Source: a bacterium
GTDB lineage: Bacteria; Patescibacteria; CPR2; UBA1875; JAJYID01
DNA length: 64,000 nt
NCBI GenBank assembly: GCA_030647205.1
Contig: JAUSJO010000002.1
Location: 186,001-250,000, forward strand
Direction of reading: 5' to 3'
Shown in pieces: positions 57,519 through 64,000 of the stretch; the stretch's first letter is position 1, and each line of letters starts with the position of its first letter. A program made the translations under genes and the position numbers. The notes under the pieces are model-generated. The model did no database searches and was not told the origin of the DNA. It worked only from the letters and a program-made list of their open reading frames with translations.

Positions 57519-57528
57519 GCATCCGCCC
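57505..57528. terminator. Bidirectional terminator
   Basis: GGGCGGATGC/GCATCCGCCC around GTGA, overlapping the end of the winged-helix gene and shared with the convergent GreA-like gene. Confidence 0.88.
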
Positions 57529-57537
57529 TAAAACGTT

Positions 57538-58032
57538 TTAGAACTCTTTTTTCTCGAAGGATATTATTTTAAGTTTTTTTGTGGTTTTGGGAAGTTTGAT
57601 CTTTACTACATTCCCCGATTTTTTACCGATTAGCGCCTGGCCGACAGGGCTTTTGGGGGAAACGGGGAGGGTTTCATCTTTGAACTCAATTTTATCTGCG
57701 AGTTCAGGATGGATTATGTAAAAGCAATCTTTAAAGCCGGTATCTTGATCCTCGGTTTTGATAAAGCAATAGAGGCCGATGACTCTATCATCAATTTTTT
57801 CAAAAGTGACAACGTCAGAATTTTTTAGCAGCTTATTGATTACAATAAATCGCTCTTTTATACTTCTCAGCTTGTCATCAGTGGCTTGGTACTCCGGTAT
57901 TTGAAAAGGGACGGCGCCACCGTGAGCGGCGTATTCTCCCAGTTTTTTAGTTAACTTCTTTGACTCATTACTGAGCTCATTAACCAAACCGGCCAGATAT
58001 TCATAATCCTTTGGCAAGAGTATATTTTTCAT
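57538..58032 (-). CDS. GreA/GreB-family transcription factor-like protein
   Basis: 164 aa. N-terminal coiled coil (about residues 8-75) and C-terminal GreA/GreB fold with SPKSPVGQALIGKKSGNVVKI (about 126-146). The acidic tip of true GreA (DE in the coiled-coil turn) is not evident: the turn reads HGGAVPFQIPEYQATDD. It may rescue stalled RNA polymerase or act like Gfh/Rnk-type modifiers. Confidence 0.85.
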   Translation of the reverse strand: MKNILLPKDYEYLAGLVNELSNESKKLTKKLGEYAAHGGAVPFQIPEYQATDDKLRSIKERFIVINKLLKNSDVVTFEKIDDRVIGLYCFIKTEDQDTGFKDCFYIIHPELADKIEFKDETLPVSPKSPVGQALIGKKSGNVVKIKLPKTTKKLKIISFEKKEF

Positions 58033-58148
58033 AAGACCCTAGGTTAAACAGTTTGAATATCTTAACATAGATTGTTCTTTAGTTAAAACTTTCTTTTAAT
58101 ACAGGATTATATCGTATATAATGTAAATAATACACTAACATATTGATT

Positions 58149-59222
58149 ATGGAAAAAGTAGCATTCATTCCAGGAAGGTTCAGTCCACCTCACAAAGGCC
58201 ATATAATGGCTTTTCTTTGGCTTTTGTCCCGGTTCGATAGATTGGTAATCGGCATAGGAAGCTGCTATGAAGTAGGAAAACCGAGACACCCACTGCTTGC
58301 TTTCTATAGAGAGAAAATGATCAGATGGAGCTTGATAAATGAGGGAGTAGATATGTCTCGAGTCTCCTTTGTGCATCTTCAGGATTTCAACGACTGGGAC
58401 CAGTGGTGGGAAAGCATTAGCAAAGTTGCTGCCAGAGAAAAAGTTACCCATTTTGTTACCGGTAATGAAGAAGACATCCTAAATGTGATGAAGGAAAAAG
58501 GCCTTGATTCTACGTTTGAGCTTTTAAACCCGGAAAAAGAAATCCCTAAAGAATATAAGTTCAACTACCATGCTACCGACCTTCGAAATTCAATACAAAA
58601 CGGTGACTATGAAAGTTTTAAGAAAATTGCTGCATACGGAACAGTGGCCTTGATGGGCAATGTCGGAGGGTTTGGAGGTATCAGGGATGCTATGAACGAT
58701 AAGGCTTCAAATTTCGTAGAAGGGAGGCAAGCAGTGGATCTTATAATAACTTGCAGGCCGGATCAAGGGAAGAAGATGGTACTTTGCGGCTATAGAAAAA
58801 AAGATAAAAAGGACTTTCCGGGATGGCTTGCTCTTCCTGGTGGCGGGATAGATACTTTCGAAAACCCGATGGACGCGGCGGTGCGCGAACTTGAAGAAGA
58901 GACCGGTCTTAGCGTAAAAATTGTTAACAGTTATCTAGAACCGGCTCATGTGCTTGTGAATGGAATTATATCTGAGATGAGATTTGTAGGTCTTTTTGGA
59001 AGCGAAGATGAAACACTGTCGGGGACAAAAGGAGGGTCAAGTCAGGTTTTTCATGTTGAACTGGACGTGGATCAGGACTCTTTCAAAGGAATGCTAAAGT
59101 CAGACTCTGACCTTGATGATGTAGACTTTAGGCCCGTTGATTTTGTTCTTGAGAAGGGTCTAGCTTACCAACAAAGCGATATGCTTAGAGATGTTTTGCG
59201 GCACAAACTAGTCTATATGTGA
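58149..59222 (+). CDS. Bifunctional NMN adenylyltransferase-like/Nudix protein
   Basis: 357 aa. The N-terminal domain is a nucleotidyltransferase of the NadM type with GRFSPPHKGH (residues 9-18, the HxGH motif). The C-terminal domain is a Nudix hydrolase with GGGIDTFENPMDAAVRELEE then TGLSV (about 236-261). Such fusions make NAD+ from NMN and hydrolyse ADP-ribose. The ISSTKT-type signature of true NadM is not obvious, so substrate range is open. ATG 58149 is preferred to the TTG at 58143. Its end overlaps the gatD end by 10 bases on the other strand. Confidence 0.88.
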   Translation: MEKVAFIPGRFSPPHKGHIMAFLWLLSRFDRLVIGIGSCYEVGKPRHPLLAFYREKMIRWSLINEGVDMSRVSFVHLQDFNDWDQWWESISKVAAREKVTHFVTGNEEDILNVMKEKGLDSTFELLNPEKEIPKEYKFNYHATDLRNSIQNGDYESFKKIAAYGTVALMGNVGGFGGIRDAMNDKASNFVEGRQAVDLIITCRPDQGKKMVLCGYRKKDKKDFPGWLALPGGGIDTFENPMDAAVRELEEETGLSVKIVNSYLEPAHVLVNGIISEMRFVGLFGSEDETLSGTKGGSSQVFHVELDVDQDSFKGMLKSDSDLDDVDFRPVDFVLEKGLAYQQSDMLRDVLRHKLVYM

Positions 59223-59974
59223 ACCGTTTTTGCGGTCTTGGCTCGGGTAATAGCCGCTTCGTGGGCGGCGATTTCTATAGAATCGTCTATTTTCTTTAAA
59301 TTTGCTGAGTTTCCATATCGTCTTCGAAGAGCCGAAAGTATTAAATGATCGGCAAAGTGAGGATTTTTCGGCAAAACAGGACCGTGGAGATAGGTTCCAT
59401 AGCAGTTTTTGTAGACTGCGCCCTCGTATTTTTTCTCACCGGTATTGCCGTAGCCGGTTATGACTTTACCGAGTGGTTTTGTTTTGCCTTCGAGATATGT
59501 AAGACCGCTGTGGTTTTCAAAACCAACCAAAGTTTTCACGGGAGAGTTCCATTTCTGATCTGAGGTGTCTATAACGATATTTCCGATACATCTTTTGCCT
59601 GAACCAACCGTGTAAGCGTCAAACACGCTAATTCCCTCGAGCATTTCACCGTCTGATGTTTTGAAATATTTGCCAAAAAGCTGAAAACCTCCACAGATAG
59701 TTAGCGCAACCAAACCTTTCTCAACTTCTGATTTTATTTCTTTGCCTCTACGCGCTAGGTCATCGGCGATTGCCTTTTGCCCACGATCTTGCCCGCCGCC
59801 CATAAAAACAATGTCAGCATACTTAAAATCGGCCTTGTCGCCACGTTTAATGTCGAGAAGGTCAACGTCTATTGCACGCTCGTGCATTCTGCGGACTAGC
59901 GTTGTAATATTCCCTAGGTCGCCGTAGAGGTTCATAGCGTCCGGATAGAGATGAAATATGGTAAGCTTTTGCAT
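59213..59974 (-). CDS. gatD: GatD-like glutamine amidotransferase (lipid II amidation)
   Basis: 253 aa class I (CobB/CobQ-type) glutaminase. The nucleophile is in TICGGFQLFGKYF (Cys about 94), oxyanion FMGGGQDRGQKA, and the His is in YGTYLHGPVLPKNP. With MurT it amidates the D-Glu of the lipid II stem peptide to D-isoglutamine. The ATG shares one base with the stop of the histidine kinase gene (TAATG), so the two are coupled. Typical of Saccharibacteria and Gram-positives. Confidence 0.9.
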   Translation of the reverse strand: MQKLTIFHLYPDAMNLYGDLGNITTLVRRMHERAIDVDLLDIKRGDKADFKYADIVFMGGGQDRGQKAIADDLARRGKEIKSEVEKGLVALTICGGFQLFGKYFKTSDGEMLEGISVFDAYTVGSGKRCIGNIVIDTSDQKWNSPVKTLVGFENHSGLTYLEGKTKPLGKVITGYGNTGEKKYEGAVYKNCYGTYLHGPVLPKNPHFADHLILSALRRRYGNSANLKKIDDSIEIAAHEAAITRAKTAKTVHI

Positions 59975-61275
59975 TATGCTTTGATTCTTTTTCTGTTCTT
60001 TTTAGCGATTTTATCTATCGGCAGTTCAAACCCAAAGACATTCCCGCCGTTTTCAGCCGTTTTATAATATGTTTTTCCTTTGTGGGAGTCGATGATTCTC
60101 TTTACAACATAAAGATTTAGAGTCAGTTTCTCTTTCTCCTTGTGTTCTCTTGAAAATCTTCTAAAAATCTTTTCCGGAGCAACTTCAGCTATCTGAGGAC
60201 CATTATCGATAACCTCAACAACTACTTTTCCCTTCGTTTCCTTCAAAACTATTTCTACTTTTCCTCCGCGCAGGCTATGGCTTACGGCATTCTCCAGATA
60301 TATTGAAAGAGCAAGCTTGATTTTCTCCGGATCCACATATGTTTTAGGGACATCATCTGAAGTTTTTAAATCTATTTTGACATCCTTTGCCCAAGAGTCT
60401 GAAACAAATGAATACATCTCATAAGTAATAATTTTTTTGAGGTCTGTGAGCTCCACATTTAAAGTAATAGGCAGACCTTCTTCATATTTTAAGGTGTCAA
60501 CAACGTCGTTGATAATATCCGTAAGCCTTTGGGCACCGATATCTACCTCCTTGAGGGGCATCATGAGGTCTTTGTTGACCTTGCCGTAGTCGCCTTCAAG
60601 CATCATCGAGGTGTTGCCTTTGATGACCGTTAACGGAGTTTTTAGCTGATGCGACGCGACATCGATAAACTCACTTTTGACTTTGTCTATTTCACTTAAC
60701 TCTTTGTTCAACTGGGTTAGTTTTGCATGCTCTTTCCTCTGAGTTGAAAGATCAAGACCAAGATTTTTCCCGACTTGTGCTAAAAGGGCGATATATAGAA
60801 TCCTAAGAAGGACAAAAGCAAATCCGATTATTGTAAACTCAACTACTTCATTATTAACCAAAAAAAAGTACTCTGTAATTACAAGTATTGATGCCAGCCC
60901 ACTTAAATATGCGAGATTTCTGGCATTCATAAAGTAGGCTGCAGCTAAAAGGACCAACCCATACATAAAGATGAGCGAGCCGTTTAAATAGTCTATGTAG
61001 TGGATGGTCATACCGACCGAAATTATGTAGAAAACAAACTCGTAGTTTGCTATATCAAAGCTTCTTTTTGGATAGAATCTACTTAAGGCATATCCCAGAA
61101 TAGAAACAAAAAATGTTGCGCTTAAAAGTAATGCGACTTCAATATGATTTGGATAGTCATAGTCGATCAACTGTGGCAACAGTACTAGCGTAAACGCAGC
61201 AAAACCAGAGGCTATTAAAATATAAAGCCTTATTCTTTCGGTTGTTTTATCCTGTTTTTTCGTGTCCGCCCTCAT
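59974..61275 (-). CDS. Sensor histidine kinase between murT and gatD
   Basis: 433 aa. Five to six membrane helices in the first about 175 residues with short loops, a coiled linker, phospho-His H209 in DVASHQLKTPLTVIKGNTSM, N box YLENAVSHSL and G box EVIDNGP. The G2 motif is degenerate (RFSREHKEKEKLTLNLYVV in place of GTGLGL), so ATP binding may be altered. It shares a transcript with gatD by the TAATG overlap and sits downstream of murT. A -10 box 6 bases before its ATG also allows separate, leaderless transcription. Confidence 0.88.
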   Translation of the reverse strand: MRADTKKQDKTTERIRLYILIASGFAAFTLVLLPQLIDYDYPNHIEVALLLSATFFVSILGYALSRFYPKRSFDIANYEFVFYIISVGMTIHYIDYLNGSLIFMYGLVLLAAAYFMNARNLAYLSGLASILVITEYFFLVNNEVVEFTIIGFAFVLLRILYIALLAQVGKNLGLDLSTQRKEHAKLTQLNKELSEIDKVKSEFIDVASHQLKTPLTVIKGNTSMMLEGDYGKVNKDLMMPLKEVDIGAQRLTDIINDVVDTLKYEEGLPITLNVELTDLKKIITYEMYSFVSDSWAKDVKIDLKTSDDVPKTYVDPEKIKLALSIYLENAVSHSLRGGKVEIVLKETKGKVVVEVIDNGPQIAEVAPEKIFRRFSREHKEKEKLTLNLYVVKRIIDSHKGKTYYKTAENGGNVFGFELPIDKIAKKNRKRIKA

Positions 61276-61281
61276 ATCAAA

Positions 61282-61287
61282 AGTATA
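61282..61287 (-). promoter_or_regulatory. -10 box for leaderless histidine kinase mRNA
   Basis: On the minus strand TATACT ends 6 bases before ATG 61275. Confidence 0.6.
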
Positions 61288-61311
61288 AACGAATCTTTAG
61301 TTTTAAGGAAG

Positions 61312-62682
61312 CTATTTTGTCCAATAGTCCTTCAAAATCCCCTTCTGAACAAGATTATTTCTTATATCAAGCATGGCTGTGTATGTCGGGAGGATGTAGA
61401 GAGTTTCGCTTACATCTGTTTCAGAAACGGCCGTATCCAGAGCTTTTTTTAAATCTTTCTCAGTCTCGATTATTCTACTTGTGATATTGGCATATTTGAG
61501 TCTCAAGCGTAAATCCTCGCTTCGGATGCCGCTCACGATTATTTTTCTAAAACCCGCTTTAAAGAGTTCAAACTCGACGTCCCATATCCAGGAAATGTCT
61601 GTTCCGTCAGCGAAGTTGTCATTCAAGGCTATGAGGGCGGTTTTGTTTTTCCGGTTCTGTGTGATAGCTTCAAGGACTTGGTTGAAACCGGTAGGGTTCT
61701 TGACTAGATGGATTACAGCTTTTTTGCCATTTACCTCAAATGTTTCCATGCGGCCAAAGGCAGGAGTGAGCTTGCCTAAAGCCTTGAGGATAGTTTTATG
61801 GTCAACTTTCATGAAGTCTCCGGTACTGATAGCTGCAAGGGCATTATATAGGCTATAGAGACCAGTCATTGGTAGGCTTAAGTTTTCCGACTCTTTATCA
61901 ACGGTTATAGTTGCCGCTGTATTATCAGGAGATAGTCGGACATTTTTGGCAGTAATTTTCGTTTTTGGACGTACGAATCCGCAGTTTTCACATACATATT
62001 GCCCGATATGGCCGTAATATCTGTGAGGATAGACGAGTTCATGGCCGCAAATGAGACAGTCCTTGATGTCGATGGCCAGATCTGACTTGGCTTCCAGCCT
62101 CTCATCCGTGATCCCGAAGTAAAGTGTATTTTCTCTATCCTTGCCAAGGGAAGCAACGATCGGGTCGTCAGCATTCAATATTAAGGTTGATTCCGGGGAG
62201 TCTTGTATAGATTTTTTCAAAATCGCGGCTGTTTTATCAACCTCTCCGTATCTGTCCAGTTGATCTCGGAAGATATTTGTGATAACGATTGCTTTTGGTT
62301 TCACAAATCTCATCACTTCAGGCATGGTGGCTTCATCAACCTCATAAACGCCGATCTCATCTTTAATATTGCCGAAAATACTCGATTTTAGAGCGAGTTC
62401 GGAGGCTATTCCGCGTGTTAGATTTGATCCGCCAGAGTTTGAAAGGACTTTGAGCCCGCTTGCCTTCAAGATTTCGACAATCATTTTGGATGTTGTTGTT
62501 TTGCCGTTAGTCCCTGTGACTAAAATGACGCCTTTATCCAAATTCGTCGTCAACTCTTTAACTATTTCCGGATTGATTTTCAGTGCTAGAAGGCCCGGTA
62601 AGGCACCTCCTCCTCCGCGCCCGAAAATACGGGACCAAAATGCCGCCTGTTTGGCGATAAAAATAGCAAAAATCTTCTTCAT
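61312..62682 (-). CDS. murT: MurT-like lipid II isoglutaminyl synthase subunit
   Basis: 456 aa Mur-ligase-fold protein. ATP loop GTNGKTTTSKMI (about residues 57-68), then a four-Cys zinc ribbon typical of MurT: CLICGHELVYPHRYYGH and YVCENCGFVRPK (about 208-240). The C-terminal domain (DUF1727-type) follows. With GatD it amidates peptidoglycan precursors, using glutamine nitrogen. It is the first gene of the minus-strand cluster murT, histidine kinase, gatD. Confidence 0.93.
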   Translation of the reverse strand: MKKIFAIFIAKQAAFWSRIFGRGGGGALPGLLALKINPEIVKELTTNLDKGVILVTGTNGKTTTSKMIVEILKASGLKVLSNSGGSNLTRGIASELALKSSIFGNIKDEIGVYEVDEATMPEVMRFVKPKAIVITNIFRDQLDRYGEVDKTAAILKKSIQDSPESTLILNADDPIVASLGKDRENTLYFGITDERLEAKSDLAIDIKDCLICGHELVYPHRYYGHIGQYVCENCGFVRPKTKITAKNVRLSPDNTAATITVDKESENLSLPMTGLYSLYNALAAISTGDFMKVDHKTILKALGKLTPAFGRMETFEVNGKKAVIHLVKNPTGFNQVLEAITQNRKNKTALIALNDNFADGTDISWIWDVEFELFKAGFRKIIVSGIRSEDLRLRLKYANITSRIIETEKDLKKALDTAVSETDVSETLYILPTYTAMLDIRNNLVQKGILKDYWTK

Positions 62683-62689
62683 AGACTAT

Positions 62690-62698
62690 ATTGTAGCA
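62690..62698 (-). promoter_or_regulatory. Extended -10 for leaderless murT mRNA
   Basis: On the minus strand TGCTACAAT ends 7 bases before ATG 62682. Confidence 0.6.
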
Positions 62699-62733
62699 CG
62701 AATTTTTTATAAATGTGTTGGCGAGAAGAAAGA

Positions 62734-63714
62734 TTATAGACTAATAGTTTTTGCTATCTGGTCGATAATATCGATACTTCCGTTATATATTCCATGCCCT
62801 GCGCCAGCACCGTATCCATATGTTCCGGAAACTGTGATTGTTATTTCACTACCTAGCTCTGATTGTTTTCCGGTATGCAATATAATCTCATCATATTGTA
62901 TTGTGCTACCTGAAAAGCTACCACTTGCCGTAATTTTTGTTCCGGTCAAGCCGCTACTGGTAGCAAAAGCGGTAGTTGTTTTTGGGCTGGTTGCAAAAGG
63001 GACCGCGTCATTTACTTCTTCTTCGAATGAGTTAATACCAGACGAATATATTTCAGCAACCTCGTCATAAGCACCTCCAGATATATTATCTATGACAGGG
63101 TGTCCTCTATCGAGATTTTGTATGAATAAATTATTAGGATAAGAGAATGTAAAAGGTGTGCCATATCCACCTTGGTAAACAGGACAAGTTGCTTTAATCC
63201 AGGAGGCAGAGGGTTGGTTTGGCGTAGCAGGCTTTGGAGCTGCACTACTTTGTTTGTTAGGTGTCGGACTACTTGGTTTGGGATTATTTTGGGATGGAGG
63301 AGTTGGAGTAGCGGTATTGCTTTTTTTTGTGTCGCTGGATGTTTTGCCGACCGAGTTCGATTTATTACTTGATGCTGTGTTCTTCTTCGAGGTTGATGCG
63401 GCGACTCTACTTTTATAATAATATATTCCGGCGCCAGCAATGCTAATAAAAAACAATACTAGGAATGATGCCGAAGCTATAATCAGTCGTCTATCGTGTC
63501 TTTGCTGTGGTGTTAAAGATCTTGAGTACGACTGGTCTTCCGCTGAAATTCCTAAGTTGTTTTGTTTGGGTAGTGTTGAGTCAAGCGATTGAAATCCTTC
63601 ACTAATATCCGTTTCCTGCCAGCCACTATCTGAAAGTGTAGATCTAATCTGATCATCGGTTTGCCCGATGGCCCTTGAGTTTATGATGAAATCTAGTAAT
63701 TCTTGGTTAAGCAT
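62734..63714 (-). CDS. Membrane-anchored surface protein with Ser/Pro/Thr linker
   Basis: 326 aa. The cytoplasmic N-terminus (1-75) contains helices like a small protein-binding domain (LLDFIINSRAIGQTDDQIRS, DSGWQETDISEGFQSL, a UBA-like spacing). One membrane helix follows (about residues 76-100), then a long low-complexity Ser/Lys/Asn/Pro linker (about 105-175) and an extracellular C-terminal domain starting near ATCPVYQGGYGTPFTFSYP. The outside domain is probably adhesive or enzymatic; no family is recognised. Confidence 0.72.
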   Translation of the reverse strand: MLNQELLDFIINSRAIGQTDDQIRSTLSDSGWQETDISEGFQSLDSTLPKQNNLGISAEDQSYSRSLTPQQRHDRRLIIASASFLVLFFISIAGAGIYYYKSRVAASTSKKNTASSNKSNSVGKTSSDTKKSNTATPTPPSQNNPKPSSPTPNKQSSAAPKPATPNQPSASWIKATCPVYQGGYGTPFTFSYPNNLFIQNLDRGHPVIDNISGGAYDEVAEIYSSGINSFEEEVNDAVPFATSPKTTTAFATSSGLTGTKITASGSFSGSTIQYDEIILHTGKQSELGSEITITVSGTYGYGAGAGHGIYNGSIDIIDQIAKTISL

Positions 63715-63765
63715 AACTGCTATAAGAATACCATCTTGAAAGGGGAAAAAGAATATTTTCTATAT

Positions 63766-64000
63766 TTATTGAAGAAATTCTTTGAGCTTATTCTCTGCTT
63801 CTTTATTATTCTTAATCCAAATAACATCTTTGTTCCGGTTTAGCCAGGTGAGTTGGCGTTTGGCGTAGTTTCTGTGGGATTGCTTGGTTTTTTCGACTGC
63901 TTCTTCAAGCGAAATTTCATCATCAATGAATTGTACGAGTTGTCTATAGCCAGTTGCCTGCATGGCAGTATTTAGGTCATATTTTTTATGTAATTTTTTC
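63766..64000 (-). CDS. miaA: tRNA dimethylallyltransferase MiaA, C-terminal part (cut by window)
   Basis: The last 65 residues from ATG 63963 and 12 more open codons to the window edge. The C-terminal MiaA pattern is clear: AMQATGYRQL, then SHRNYAKRQLTWLNRNKDVIWI. MiaA adds a dimethylallyl group to A37 of tRNAs that read UNN codons. ATG 63963 is internal; the gene continues past base 64000. Confidence 0.9.
   Translation of the reverse strand, partial: KKLHKKYDLNTAMQATGYRQLVQFIDDEISLEEAVEKTKQSHRNYAKRQLTWLNRNKDVIWIKNNKEAENKLKEFLQ

Noticed and set aside
1..64000. CRISPR arrays, insertion-sequence transposases, prophage structural genes
   Set aside because: None seen: no regular direct repeats with spacers and no transposase, integrase, capsid or terminase motifs in any frame I read.

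Overview
The window looks like a chromosome segment of a Patescibacteria (Candidate Phyla Radiation) bacterium, most likely Candidatus Saccharibacteria (TM7). The reasons are a low-to-moderate GC content, many short single-gene transcription units, a MurT/GatD lipid II amidation pair, a bactofilin, DUF4446 and DUF5663 proteins, type IV prepilin-like and very large fibronectin-type surface proteins, several MacB-like ABC exporters, and no obvious biosynthetic operons. UGA acts as a stop codon (for example for infC), so the genetic code is standard. The phylum is an inference; no 16S rRNA gene is present.

Layout. 1-13.3 kb: end of one MacB-like exporter, an alkyltransferase, an RRM protein, then a probable operon of a 1596-residue surface protein, an ABC/FtsX exporter and a prepilin-like protein; then a ZIP transporter, DUF763 and a CCA-adding enzyme. 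13.4-19.4 kb: tRNA-Gly, tRNA-Arg and tRNA-His, followed directly by an array of one-gene units (GDPD, GNAT, HIT, unknowns, MazG-like, DUF3795). The array units end in copies of one intergenic repeat that resembles the 3' end of tRNA-His plus its terminator. 19.5-24.5 kb: glycosyltransferase, an AAA+ ATPase with a small partner, two small membrane proteins, tRNA-Arg and tRNA-Lys, an anchored thioredoxin and a response regulator. 24.6-32.7 kb: membrane proteins and ABC exporters. 32.8-39.4 kb: ABC-F with a radical SAM/SPASM enzyme, a TrpD-like enzyme, and an N-acyltransferase with an E1-like (ThiF) enzyme. 39.5-46.6 kb: a large histidine kinase, a tRNA-Glu locus with duplicated tRNA ends, RNase P RNA, a MacB exporter and a VanX-like peptidase. 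46.7-52.1 kb: infC-rpmI-rplT, a second radical SAM enzyme with a Cys-ending peptide, a lipid kinase, bactofilin and DUF4446. 52.2-64 kb: another ABC/FtsX exporter, ComM, paired winged-helix regulators, GreA-like, NadM-Nudix, a MurT-histidine kinase-GatD cluster, a surface protein and the start of miaA.

Two styles of gene expression coexist. Many housekeeping-like and cassette genes have a TATAAT-like -10 box ending 6-7 bases before ATG and no Shine-Dalgarno sequence, so they are probably leaderless. A second set (AAA+, ABC-F/radical SAM, acyltransferase/ThiF, the 126-residue protein, radical SAM 2, the paired winged-helix proteins) has -35/-10 promoters, leaders of about 60-120 bases often containing terminator-like hairpins, and strong AGGAGG sites.

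The candidates for undescribed biology are the tRNA-His cassette array, the similar tRNA-Glu locus, the two radical SAM/small-peptide modules, the acyltransferase-E1 pair, and the terminator-like leaders of the second gene class. All are inferences from sequence layout.
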